The notes beneath the pieces were generated by a model that saw only the letters and a list, made by a program, of their open reading frames with translations, had not been told where the DNA came from and did no database searches. Shown here piece after piece: positions 34,268 through 45,368 of a stretch of DNA of 64,000 bases. Positions within the stretch are counted from its first letter, which is position 1. The number at the start of each line of letters is the position of its first letter. Origin of the DNA: Ixodes scapularis (lineage: Eukaryota; Arthropoda; Arachnida; Ixodida; Ixodidae); contig NW_024609835.1 in the NCBI RefSeq assembly GCF_016920785.2, forward strand, positions 81,334,795 through 81,398,794, read 5' to 3'. The translations under genes were made by a program, and so were the position numbers.

Positions 34268-34675
34268 GGTATACCTCTCCGTCGGTGCATCCGTGCATAC
34301 CCCGTGGCCGGGCATGTCAGCGCAACCGGTTTGGTTACCATAGCAACGTAAGTGGAACAATGTACACAAGCGCTTACTCGGGTTTAAACTGATGCGATGC
34401 AATCGTTCCCCACCTGCAGGAATCGCGCCTCTCAATACACACAGTCCGACGCTCATCCTCCGCGCCGCCTCAGTTGTCTAAGCTAGTCTCCTAAAAGTTA
34501 CCACATGCATCCGATGCTCTATGTAGTACATTGTGATGCTGTATTGGAAGGTGATCGTTATTAACTGACTGTATATAATCTCCGCTTCCTCAAAAGTACT
34601 CTCTGATGTTTTCGAAACCAATTTAAGTGATCGTTCCTCCAATTGTGCATTTGATCCCCAGAACTTCCAAAATAA
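34268..34675. other. Unassigned non-coding stretch
   Basis: No gene or repeat was recognised. Confidence 0.4.
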
Positions 34676-34981
34676 TACACTCTAAAAAATTCCTGCGCCT
34701 CTACCCACCCGCAAAACACCCAAAGCGTCAATCTCTGCGATCTAGGAAATCAGGAAATGAGGCGGAACATCCGTTTAGACCTAAAAATGAAGTATGCGCT
34801 GTGGCATTACGCAATGCAAAGCGTCATGCTTGCATCGCGTAATGCTACAGCGCAGGCTTAATTTTGAGGTCTAAACAAATGTTCCATCTCATCATTCGCC
34901 CAGCTGATTTCGTAGATCGCAGAGATTGGCTCTTCAAGTGTTTTGCGGGTAAGTACACGCGCAGGAATTTTTAAGAGAGTA
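34676..34981. mobile_element. TA-flanked palindromic MITE, ~135-bp arms
   Basis: The body is 34678-34979, 302 bp. The left end CACTCTAAAAAATTCCTGCG and the right end (reverse complement) CTCTCTTAAAAATTCCTGCG pair. The arms stay homologous through CTCTGCGATCTA, TAGACCT and GCATTACGC to a centre near 34828. TA lies outside both ends (34676-34677, 34980-34981), as for Tc1/mariner-type insertions. No transposase. Confidence 0.88.
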
Positions 34982-35019
34982 GTTGTTGCGAATCTTTATG
35001 CATATATATATATATATAT
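34982..35019. repeat. (TA)n tract, left of MITE
   Basis: The TA run at 35003-35018 directly abuts the 18-bp TIR that follows. Confidence 0.85.
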
Positions 35020-35210
35020 TGTAACAGCGCAACTTCACCATGTGTAAGAGAGACAAAGTAGAGATAAAAAACACCGGCTTTACTGGCCGAGCCCTGGAGC
35101 AAATCTGCCCCGCGAGCTCTAGCATGAGACACACACCGCCCGTGCAGGCGGTGCGCTGTTGTAGATGGTAATGATAGTGTGGATGTTGATGGTGATGAAG
35201 TTGCGCTGTT

Positions 35211-35213
<3 letters not shown>
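35020..35213. mobile_element. MITE inside a TA microsatellite, TIR TGTAACAGCGCAACTTCA
   Basis: 18-bp perfect inverted ends at 35020-35037 and 35196-35213 enclose 158 bp. Both sides continue directly as (TA)n, so it either inserted into a TA repeat or the repeat grew from a TA target. Confidence 0.82.

Positions 35214-35258
<45 letters not shown>
35214..35258. repeat. (TA)n microsatellite
   Basis: About 22 TA units directly after the MITE. Confidence 0.95.
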
Positions 35259-35259
<1 letters not shown>

Positions 35260-35425
35260 GTACATCCGCCCATTCTACATTAAGTGCCCACTCCCGAATT
35301 TGTAAGATCTGAGAAAATATGCATAGTACATTGAAATGTAAAATTGATGACCGGACAAGCGCCCATCCGCCATTTTTTCGAGATTATCTCTAAATTTTGA
35401 GCGGGCGCCTGCCCGGTATTTTTAC

Positions 35426-35428
<3 letters not shown>

Positions 35429-35490
<62 letters not shown>
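35429..35490. repeat. (TA)n microsatellite
   Basis: About 30 TA units. It is preceded by an imperfect inverted repeat around GACCGGACAAGCGCCC and GGGCGCCTGCCCGGT (35348-35417). Confidence 0.95.
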
Positions 35491-35492
<2 letters not shown>

Positions 35493-36140
35493 CATCTAAC
35501 TGTGGTTTCACAGGACACAGAGCCACTGATAGTGATCCTGCGATCCGCGGGGTGAGTTTTGCGAAAGATATCTCCCCGAGAAATGTCCTGACCCAAATAG
35601 AAAGTTTGTTTCGTATACACGGGTGTGGCAATGTCATGCTCGATATCTACGCGTCCCGTCACCTTCCTGAGTTAGAGTGGATATTGGTTCGTCCGAGTCG
35701 TCCCCGCGTTTTCCGTTTTGATCGATTTATTTAATCTTTTCTTTCGCGATATCTGACGAACAAAAGAAAAAAAAACGACGTGCTTGCATCTTTTGAGGAC
35801 GCAGAACGTGACAGCGGGTCTCTTGCGCTACACTTTATGCTTGCCCCGATTTCGGCGCATACTTATTACGTTGGACATCGCGTTTGTGTGGCGCGAGATT
35901 CTATATTACACGCGCAGGCAAAGCATCATTGCACGTTTGGGAATTGCAAGTTTGCCTCCTGGCGGTGTGCCGAGTCACTCACTGAACCACATGCTTGCGT
36001 GGACGGCAACGACCACGCGAGGCTACCGACAAAGGGACAAGCGGTGGTTCCAGCCGAATAGAGCAGTGCCATTCCTAGCTCCAAAAGTGTGAAGGCACCT
36101 GGCGGCGGTTTTCCCTTGCCCTGCAAAAGCTACGCGGAGA
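35491..36140. other. Unassigned non-coding stretch
   Basis: The overlapping frames at 35780-36092 have no known motif. No repeat was recognised. Confidence 0.4.
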
Positions 36141-36320
36141 GCAAGTCGTCTGCTTCCTGCGCGGGAGTTGCGGTGACGTCACAACGACGCCCAGCTCTGA
36201 TTGGCTTCGGTTGAAAGGGTAGATGACTTGAGGTCTACCCACTATTGTTTTCAATCAGCCAATAGGAGCTCAGCGTTCTGACATCATCGCAACCCATGTG
36301 CAAGAGGCAGACGAACTTGC
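36141..36320. repeat. CCAAT/CRE palindromic element, copy 2
   Basis: A 180-bp imperfect palindrome centred near 36228 with arms of about 85 bp. Each arm carries GCAAGTYGTCTGC, a TGACGTCA or TGATGTCA site, AGCTC and ATTGGCT. It shares GAGGTCTACCCACTAT with copy 1 (16878-17078). Confidence 0.85.
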
Positions 36321-37926
36321 ACTTTGCGTATAAGTGACGCAACGCCGTTCGATTCGTCTCACTTTTCGCACATTATTCTCGTTACCAGAGTGACGAACCG
36401 CATCAATCAAAATAAACAACTACAAAAAAAAAAGAAGAAAACAACAGTGAATTGTGAGTAATGGTTGCCTATGTGCACTGCCGCCAAAACGCGTCTGTAT
36501 ATAACTGGCTTTTAGTATTTATGGATATACGATGCTCCTGTGATGCGCGTGTGGGGCACCTGTTATATCGGTTTATTGAACAACGTAATCATTGTAGACT
36601 GCAAATATATGAATTACTCTTTGACCGAGTCGGTGTTCAGTACAAACGTGGGGTTCTTCCGTTTCTACGCCGTAGGCCATCTTCCCGTCACTAACCGTTT
36701 TTGTTTTACAGCGGATCTACGTCGGATTGTGCTAACAATCCGACGTGTGTTCAGACATATGCGTTGGATGTGTTCAAAGCGACAGCAAGGGCAGTCACCG
36801 GGACAAGTGTTCCCCCTCGTGGCAAGTAATGCAGAAAACAGATTCGAGAGGGGATGTGCCACGTTTCTCCCGGTGTCCCGGTCGTTGGTGTCGTTTTGGT
36901 CCCGTGGATGCAACCAACGCAGACGTGTGAAACAGACTTTATTCCCCCATAAAATCTGTTACATGTGATGGAAGGAAAAAAAAAAAAGAATTTGTCAGTG
37001 ACGGTGCGCAGACACTGTCAATGTTGTCATCGTACGACTTCATGCCGTTTCCTCGCGTTTATTTGTGCTGCACATGTCCGTATAAAAGGGGAAAAAAAAA
37101 AAGAAGTCCCATTACGTGAAACGATGTAACTGGTTTCCATGCAGCCCCGCTAATAATCCGATTCCTAGAAAATGTTTAACTATAGGCCCGCTACCTTTCG
37201 TAGAGGCGCTTCGGCGCACGTGCATGCATGCGGCGCAGGTTACCGTCGGTTCGCTGTGTACAGAAATAAATACCGCGTCCCGCCTTGCGTCGAAAACCTC
37301 TTCGCGGGAGGGCTCGCGGTCCTAACTTAACTATTCCTGCCCTTCCACCAGTACAGGCGCCCCGCCTCAAGTTTTGCTTATCGGTCCTTCTTCTTTTTTT
37401 ATTTTTTACTTGTTACGCCTTTTTCTTTCTGGTCGTTTAGTTTAGCTAAGCTAGGCTCAGTTTAGCTCCTGCTCTGCGCGGACCGCATTCCCGCCACGGG
37501 GTTGCCCTCTTTTACACACGGGCTAAAACTGCGCGGTATGCGTGTTGGTTTACGATCGTGCACGTCATGCGAGCCGCCGAAGGGTATACGTTAGTGAAGT
37601 GTGACCCTCTGTTAACGGACGTATACTTAGCTGACCGTTGAAAAACCTTTGTCTGCTAGACTGCGTTTCTTTCTCTTTGTATTCCCCCTTTTTTTTTCTT
37701 TTAAAGCATACAAGCTACTGTGAAGGTGCGAACAACGTCGTGGCTGTTTGACCAAAAACACGTGGGCTAGCTTCTTTTTTTTTTACTACTTTTTTATGGA
37801 GGTATTACGCCGCGTGGAGATTCTTTATTTAGCAGCGGCGCCTTGAAAAGGGCACATATATGCTGTGAAATGTGTGTTCAGTGCTGTCCTCGCAAGGGAA
37901 GTAATAAAAAAAAGGGTGGAAATTGG
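36321..37926. other. Unassigned non-coding stretch
   Basis: The frame 36540-36968 (plus) has no recognised domain. A-runs lie near 36427 and 36977. No gene is supported. Confidence 0.4.
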
Positions 37927-38062
37927 GGGATCAGTGGCTGAGTGTGTTAGCGCAGATAATTACTCGGAGCACATGAAGTCCTGTGTTCAATCCCCACATT
38001 TTCGCGTTTCGGTCTCTATGAGCATCGTGTAGAACTATACCGCGCAATGCATGTTAAGGTGC
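37927..38062 (+). mobile_element. tRNA-derived SINE
   Basis: Box A-like TGGCTGAGTGTGTTAGCGC and box B-like GTGTTCAATCC lie about 45 bp apart on the plus strand. A body follows that contains GCATGTTAAGGTGCCCGTG. The acceptor ends do not pair. Confidence 0.65.
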
Positions 38063-38292
38063 CCGTGCTAGCAGTTGTACTGCTCTGGCTAAATTTCTCA
38101 TCTACAGCTGAGCACCGGACGTCGACGGGAAATCACTAACTTCCCTCTGTATATATTGCGCAAGAAGACTGAGAAAACACGATGCTTTTTTGCGTTTAAC
38201 CTGCGTATTTCTTTTTTTTAATGCAATGAGTAAGTGATTTTAAATGTGCATACGTGTACGTTAAGTCATTACGTCAAGGAGGCAGTTTCTAA
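38063..38292. other. Unassigned
   Basis: Nothing recognised. Confidence 0.4.
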
Positions 38293-38406
38293 CGGCAGTA
38301 GTCTTTTCTTTTTTTTTTTGGACAATGATCCTTGTTGATCCTTTCAAGATGATCCTTTCAAGAGGCAGTACTCTTTTCTTTTTTTTTGACAATGATCCTT
38401 GTTCCC
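38293..38406 (+). repeat. Tandem duplication, ~70-bp unit (second copy partial)
   Basis: GGCAGTASTCTTTTC, a T-run and ACAATGATCCTTGTT occur twice. Between them TGATCCTTTCAAGA is itself repeated. Confidence 0.85.
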
Positions 38407-38417
38407 AGTTCAAAACC

Positions 38418-38574
38418 TAGGGTTGTGCGAATAGTGGTTCGAATCGAATAGCGCAGCGTCGTCCCTAGCTTCTGCACTGTTGAAAAACGTTGGTCGTCTT
38501 GGCATTCCCCTACACTGTCAAGGCTATGAGCGACGCAGCGGTATTCGATTTGAACTAATTTTCGCACAACCATA
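38418..38574. mobile_element. Small hAT-like MITE, TIR TAGGGTTGTGCGAATA
   Basis: The left end TAGGGTTGTGCGAATAGTGG and the right end (reverse complement) TATGGTTGTGCGAAAATTAG extend about 32 bp to a shared TCRAATCGAAT. 157 bp. No clear 8-bp TSD, so the superfamily is tentative. Confidence 0.75.
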
Positions 38575-40173
38575 GCCTCCTATATACTGATAAGGCCTGG
38601 CAGATCCCCACGAGAACCGGCCGCCCAAATGGAAAAGGTGGAGCGGCGGGGTCACGAATGAAAAGAGAGCCACGTGACGGACGCCCCGCTGCGGCGAGAC
38701 GCCGAAACACACTTCTCGCGGGCGAACAAGTTTGCTTAGGGTCCTCGCCGCTACAAACGCTGAGCGCGGACGTCCAGCTTCCGCAAGAAATGGCTCTTTA
38801 ATGCTCTGTGGTACCAGATTCTCGCGCTCCAAATCTGCGACCGGGCACTCCATACACGAACTCATCTCTGTTATGTCACGCCGCGGTGGTGGCGCGTCGG
38901 ACGCACTTCCGATCCGGGGCTGTGGGCGGAAGTGCCCATATGAGACGTGTATTCCTGCGTTGTTTTGAAAGAAACCAGACAAAAACCTGCCTTCTCGTAA
39001 AAAAGCTGCGACTGGGGCTGTACCAAAAGTGTCGAGAAAGATTTGAAGGTCAGTTTTCATGCGCTCGGTTCGTCGGAGAACGTGGATAGTGCCGTGAAAA
39101 GGAAAAACCAGACGCCGTCGGACCACGATTGCTTAGGCGGGAAGCATTTTGGGTTGAATTCACGGATACTTCTGGTCATCAAATTTATTTGTTTTGTTCC
39201 AAAATGAGCGCCAGAAAATCGCCAAGTTGTACGGACCACCTGCGGACTACGTTAAGTGCGTCTTCAAACGTCTGCTCTTTCAAACGTTGCTGCTTGTCGT
39301 CTGCTCTTTTAGAGGACACCGGCCCGTAGACCAAACGTGGGCCTGGTACTTGGGATAAGAAGTAAGTGCAGGCCTCAAAAGACTTAAGTTTGAAGGTTGG
39401 TAAGCAGGCCGGACGTAAACAGCAGATACAAGGAGATGTTGATCATTGTTTCCAGTGGCCATCACCGACTTGTTATGCCTGATTCACTTGGTTAGATTCT
39501 GATTGCGACTTCCAGTATCGACGTTGGCATCTCAGCTACGGTTCACGCTTTTGCAGTCCGAGCGACGACGCTACTGAAAGTTGCGAGCAAAATCTCATCA
39601 TGTAGAATCAGGCTTTAGCGTACATTCTGCGGCGTCCATGCGGAACGAATCGCCGCATGTCAGATGATTCACTCGAAGTTTTGCGGTGTAACGAGCCTCG
39701 GTAATTTCGCTGACGCTGCTCAAGTAGTCAGACATCGTTAAGAGGACGTAGAATCAACAATTTCAACGCCAAAAAGAGCGCGGGGACTCACACCGACGCC
39801 GACAACATCGCATTTCAATGGTTTGTTTATGGGCGACGGCGAGGTTCTTGCCCACACCCCCATCGCGCATGCGCGGCGCCGGTGGTGTCCGCTAGGGGCG
39901 CTCCGGGTGCTCCGGTTTGTTTGTAAACATGAGTTGGTGTATATCGCTCTGTCGTCGAACTGCCAGGCTTTGTGAGAATAGAGGAGGCTACGTCATAACC
40001 CTACCAAAACCAAATGTGAGTTGTCCCGCTGGCGCCAAGAGACTCGATAATCGATTCGTCTACAGCTATTAACGTGTACCATATAAGTAGTAACTCCCGA
40101 AGACTTCTTTTCTAAGTAGCCCACTCTGTTTCACACAAAATGCGATCGCAGCCAACGTTGCGATCGGCCAATA
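38575..40173. other. Unassigned stretch
   Basis: The long minus frame 38524-39126 runs into the MITE at its 3' end, is opposed by plus frames and shows no domain. No gene is supported. Confidence 0.4.
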
Positions 40174-40370
40174 AAGCAGCGCCAAAAGTACATCGTCATG
40201 GCGGTCGTTGTCTTTGCACGTTTGCTACCGCCGACTAAACCCATCGCGCAAAATGAATGCGCCGTAATCCTGCGCTTTTTTTTTTCTTCTTCATTGCGTG
40301 ATTGATTTAGCCGTTGATAGAAAACGGAGAAAGACGACCACGCCGTGACGATGCACTTTTGGCGCTGCTT
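40174..40370. repeat. Imperfect palindrome, ~80-bp arms
   Basis: The left arm starts AAGCAGCGCCAAAAGTACAT and the right arm (reverse complement) AAGCAGCGCCAAAAGTGCAT. Both pass GGTCGT, CTTT and GGCTAAA-like sequence to the T-rich centre near 40275. A palindromic MITE is likely. Confidence 0.8.
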
Positions 40371-43300
40371 CGGATCGTTTGAGGAAGAAAAGAGTGAAGG
40401 CTATTGACCCGCATAAATCCGAGGTGGGCTTCCCTGCTGAGCGACCTCGTGGGAAGCGCGGAAGCTGACCTTCCAGTCGCGTGACTTCGCTTTGTGGAAT
40501 TGACCGGAAATCGCGACGTGGTTACAGATGGCGAATAATGGGGCATCCCTTTGCCACTCGATGAACGCCGGACTCTCGACTCAACAGGCAAGGCCTATAT
40601 TCGTAAAAACAATCCAGATTTTTTTTTTATATATATATTTAATTATTGGATTAAGGAAATGGAACGTTAATAACCCTTTGAAGTCGCTCTTTTATAATTT
40701 CGTGCGGCGGTTCCGTGTTTTTACGAACCCTTCTCCGTGAAAAAAAAAAAAAAAAAGAGCTCTGTATTGCGAAATTGTGTTAACAGGCGTGCAGCCTGCA
40801 CTGTTCGATTCGCACCTTTGCGAACAGTTTAAAAAGGAGTTAACCGTCTATCGAGAACAGCGAGCGTATACGCCACTGTTCGCAAACGACCCATCATCTC
40901 TCATCGCTATCTTTGTTTCTGTCTCGGCCCTCGTTTGTCTTTCGAACACCCCGAGGAAATAGCTCCTTTCCGAGTGGGTTTTCTAGTTCTCAGGCTCCTC
41001 CAGCGAGTCAGACCTAACGCGCAACTCACGCAGGAGCAGCCTCCTCCGCTACTTGTATACACACCTTGTGAGCGTACTTCGCAGAATCGCGGTGAGGGAG
41101 CCGCTGCCTGGTACTACAGGTACGGCGAGGCTCAGAACAGTTTCCGTTTACCTGAGAAATCAAACGACTCGGTCGTCGCCCCCCTCCCCCCTTTGAAGAA
41201 CTGTTAACCGTCGTTTCCAGTCACGACTGTGTACAAATGTACGAGGCTCAAAGTGGCATGGACATGGCTGCGGTCGGAAGGCCTAATGGATTTTTTGGGG
41301 GGACCGAATAACGTCTTCATAATATCCCAGGTGGCCCGACGCTGCTCGCCCCCTCTTCCTCGCACACGCTGCCTTGCAGGCGGCCGCGCCCCGAACTAGC
41401 GTGACTGTTTAGTGTAATGGTTCCTGCCCCCGGGTGAAGCGGGCTCCCGGCCTGTCGGTCATTTTGTTAAAGACTGTTGTTGGGTCTCCGTCGTCCTGTA
41501 CCCCGCCTCCCCCCTTGCGTCCTATCGTCGGCGGCGATCTCCCGATCGCTGTGTCTTTTTTTATTTTTTTGTTTTTATGTGTGTGTTTGGTTTTGACGCT
41601 GCTCTGTGCGTGCGTGCGGTCAGTGCCGGCAAAGGGTCAGTCGCCCTCCGCGTGTTGTTGTTATGCGCTCGCATGGCCGTGGTAGCACTGCGGGTGAGCG
41701 TTCAGACTGGCAAGGACCGCTGAGGAGGTGATGGGGTCACGAATCGTCCTGCGTTCTGACGCCTCGTTTTCGGCCTTTCGTTTTGTTGAACAGCCTCGAA
41801 CACGGCGTTTTCAGCGGGATGTACATTCGGAAAGGAAAAGACTTGACCTTGCACGTGGACGCGGTCTGAGTGGCATCGCGTGCAGCGCGGACGTGGGAAG
41901 CCTTTGCACCGACCGTGTAAGGAAGTGTGTCTGTCGACGGGAGAACATGGGAATTATTATCCTGAATGGTCCGGTTTGTTTGCCTCGTAAAGTATACCAC
42001 CGGGAAAATGAGCTACTTTATGGTGCTGGTGTTATGCGAAGTTTATCGGTGGTTTCAGTGAGTCATACAGAGATGCGTTTTTCCTGCATAAACGGTATGA
42101 GATTTTCTTTATACCCCCGAAAGCTTTATCATATTAATTTTTTTTCTATCAATGTCAGTATTGATTGTTCCATAAACGGTTTCCGTTCATACGCCGATAC
42201 GCTTTAATTAGTAGGGTATATTTTCCCACCGTTTGCAGGCTGGGCTGTGTTTGAATCGTTCAGAATCTTTATGTCGTATACTGCGATGGATAAGCCATAG
42301 ATTACGTGGCTTTGATCGTGGGCACCATTCACCGTTGAGCGATTTTATATCGGTGTTTTCTGGGTTGTGACCCTGAGCGTATATCCCGGGGGATTGGCAC
42401 TGTCTGTAATATGAAAGCACTTTTATTTTTATTTTTGTATACGATTCTTTTGGTTGACCTTTCTTATATGGTGTGCTCGAACTTCTCTGAGAGGAAAACC
42501 ACACAAAATCAAAAAGAGCACAGGGCAGGAAAAAAAAAAAAAAAAAAAAAAAGAGAGAGAGATAGTGTCGGCAAATTTAAATTATGCGAGCAATGAAATA
42601 TCCAGACTGAACAACGTCGCGACGTGGATACGTTGACGCTTGGCGGGAATATTGATGGGGGCTCGCAGACGAGCGCTTCTATGCGGCGACGTTCCTGCGT
42701 AGAAATGAACCGTGAAGGCGGACGTCGTCGCTGTCTTCTCCCACTGAGCGCCAGGACGTCCCTTCCATTGCAATGATCGCGCGCCTTCGACACTCTTTTC
42801 CTACGCAGCGTCAGATGTTCCTCTCTTTCGATTCGCTCTTCTTTTTTTATTAGCGTGCCTCTATTTTTATTGGCAAACGCATCATATATGCCGAGTGGAG
42901 CAGGTGGGCTGCGTCGAGGAGCTAATCGCTACTCTGCTCCTGTTATCTCGATTTCGCGTTCCTTTACGGTCTTTGGAATGCTATTGGGGGGAGGTTGACG
43001 AATGTATATTTCACCGTGATATAGTAATCGTGCGCGCGTAATTGGGCGGCATTAGCTGTCTCGAACGTTCGCACACCTCTCCAACGACAAGAGCTCCCAG
43101 GGTGCGGCTATGACCCGGAATAGCTACACGTCAGTTTTTGCTTGGTTGTTTCATTAAGAGCCCGATGGAAGAATGCGCATCAATTTTTTCTGTAAAATAT
43201 TTCGAATCATAAAGCTACCCTAGAAAGTAAAAAAAAGAAAAAAAGAGGAACGACCATTTTTGCCTTTCAAGTTTTGTGGCGTTTGGTAAGTCACCAAGTT

Positions 43301-43740
43301 ACTGACCAATGCCCGGCGAGGCATGCCCACTTGATGACTGCTGTTGTCAACGGCACGTGTTTTTTTTTTTTTTTTTTTCATGAATGCTTGTAACGTTTTT
43401 TGAGGGTATTTTCGGGTACTACGCGATCTTCCAATACATTTCCCACACTTCATGGTGGACGGCACACATATCCACCCGCACAATGCAGAGAGTGTTGGCA
43501 ACGAGTTTCACCCCAAACCAGGGCCGTAGGTATACCTTACAAGGCTGTCTAAAAGACGTCATTCTTATTTCTGATAGTCGGGGTTAATAAGAAATCCATG
43601 TATATAAATTAGGGGTGGACGCTTAACCTTAAGAGTGGTATAATCAAAAAACGTCTGAAAAAAAAATTTGCGGTTTATTTAAAAGTTGTTTTTACTACGC
43701 TTACCTGTTCCGGGAACGGAGCCGGCACTCCGCGTGACGC
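40371..43740. other. Unassigned stretch
   Basis: Several 60-160 codon frames (for example plus 41728-42207) have no recognisable domain. A-runs occur at about 40740-40756 and 42530-42551, and a T-run at about 43361-43378. No repeat family was recognised. Confidence 0.35.
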
Positions 43741-43848
43741 CCTTGTACTTTCTCGAAGTATGACGATGGCGAAGACAAGAAGGGGGAGGAGGAGGAAATA
43801 TTGATAACAATGACATGTAAAGCAGTATTGAACTCGAACACTTTACTT
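43741..43848 (+). repeat. Dispersed repeat family Y, copy 1
   Basis: AAGTATGACGATGGCGA, GGAGGAGGAAATATTGATAA, GACATGTAA, the TATTG/CTCGA steps and TTTACTT occur in the same order in the copy at 45267-45368. Confidence 0.75.
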
Positions 43849-44060
43849 CTGATATGTTAACGACTGTAGGTTAACTAAAAAAAGGAACTGTCTAAAAAAA
43901 TGATAATAAACTTCACGCTTTTAGTTTTGAATATGCTTAAAAGTCGGTTTCCTCTTTGCAGAGTTCAACAAGAAGAAATATATATATATATATATATATA
44001 TATTCTTTTTTTACAGTAAAAATGAAGTACGAATTTCTCAACTCAGACTCTGGCTACATG
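43849..44060. other. (TA)n and short spacer
   Basis: (TA)n at about 43979-44002. Nothing else was recognised. Confidence 0.6.
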
Positions 44061-44200
44061 TATCGCTCGCGGTCCGGCCCAGGTGCCAAAGTTTCAGAAC
44101 TAAACGTTATCTTATTCGAAAGTTCTCAGTGATTTTCTTAACCTTTCAATGAGAGAATAGGGCCCGTTCTAGTTTGCGCCATTCAGCCCGATGTATTGTA
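44061..44200 (+). repeat. Dispersed repeat family X, copy C
   Basis: CGCGGTCCGGCCC, CCAAAGTTTCAGAAC, TTATTCGAAAGTT, CTTAACCTTTCAATG and GCGCCATTCAGCCCGATG align to copies A and B but are the most diverged. Confidence 0.6.
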
Positions 44201-45266
44201 GGACTTTGTCGGCCATCATTATTTACGAAAATGGCTTAACACTTTTGTATAAGCTAACGGTTTCTTCGTGAAACATTGGCGTCTGGTTCGACCCGCTAAC
44301 GCTACATTTGGGAAGAAACTCAGTAGACAAATGCAAAACTTAATCATTTTTTTTTTTTTTTATTAACGCGACTTTGCAGTTATGGCAAGGCCTACAACGG
44401 CGGGTTTGTGTTACCAGTCCGTGCGAGGTGACGTGTTAGCAGGGGAAAAAAAAAGAATGAAAATCAAATTTAATTGCTACACTGACGTGTTTGGCTGATA
44501 TAACGGTATTTGGCTGGCTCACGCGAAGTTGGAATTTAGTGTCGCGTCAAGCGATAATTGTGTTCCTCGCGCAAGCAACCTTTGCGCGATTTGTTGCCGC
44601 ATGAGACCACTACTAGCGGGCTTTGATTAACCGTGGGTGTCGCCTACGCGGCCTTCAACTCAGTTGCTATAAGAGGGTGGCGCAAGAGCGAATACCCGTG
44701 TGCCCGCTGGGCTCAAGCAAGCCAGCGCTCGGACACCTGCTGCTGTTATCGCAAATTTTTTTTTTTTTTTTTTTTAAGGATTGGATTGAGGTTGGATCTA
44801 GTTTAGTTGCCGCATGCCCTCGGGGTGCTTCGAACTCGTTTCCCTATACGCGAGATCGAAGGACTGCTGAACAAGAAATTTTGATGCATTTTGTAAGCTT
44901 TTATCTAGGTGGCGATAAAAAAGGACGTTCTCTCATCAAGCGCGGTCGAAATGTGGACTGAAACTAATTGTAGGTTAAAGGTTTCACTATGGGATCCCTC
45001 GTGCCATTGTTATTGAAGTGTTTCAAAGTGCTGTTCATAATGGTGTCACTGGCATGTGGCATCGTATGGCACGTTGATGGTATCCCATCGTCGATGGGGT
45101 CTAATCGTTGGATATAACTGTATCTCAGCGAATACACAACATGCCTTCAAAAAAAAAAAAAAAAAAACTTGGCAAGTTTAGGAATGAGTTTTTTTTACAA
45201 TAATTTAGATTTAGTGACACGGATTAATAAAATAACGGAAAGACGTTTTTTCTCTCTGTGTTTCAG
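44201..45266. other. Unassigned non-coding stretch
   Basis: T-runs (about 44348-44361, 44757-44775) and an A-run (about 45150-45167). No gene was recognised. Confidence 0.4.
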
Positions 45267-45368
45267 TACCTTGTCAAAGTATGACGATGGTGAGAAGGAA
45301 GAGTAGGGGAGGAAATAATGATAATGATAAGGACATGTAAGGCGATATTGGGCTCGACTAGTTTACTT
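45267..45368 (+). repeat. Dispersed repeat family Y, copy 2
   Basis: Landmarks shared with 43741-43848: AAAGTATGACGATGGTGA, GGGGAGGAAATAATGATAA, GACATGTAA, GATATTGGGCTCGA and TTTACTT. Confidence 0.75.

Noticed and set aside
35214..35490. Possible CRISPR-like or satellite array
   Set aside because: The repetitive signal is plain (TA)n microsatellite. There are no spaced identical repeats anywhere in the window.
38410..38582. 8-bp target duplication for the 38418 MITE
   Set aside because: Flanking octamers do not match at any reasonable boundary offset, so no TSD is claimed.
38524..39126. 200-codon minus-strand frame
   Set aside because: Its 3' end is the terminal repeat of a MITE and plus-strand frames overlap it. 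No recognisable domain.
44280..44310. GGTTCGACCCG box B-like motif
   Set aside because: No box A or stem structure upstream.
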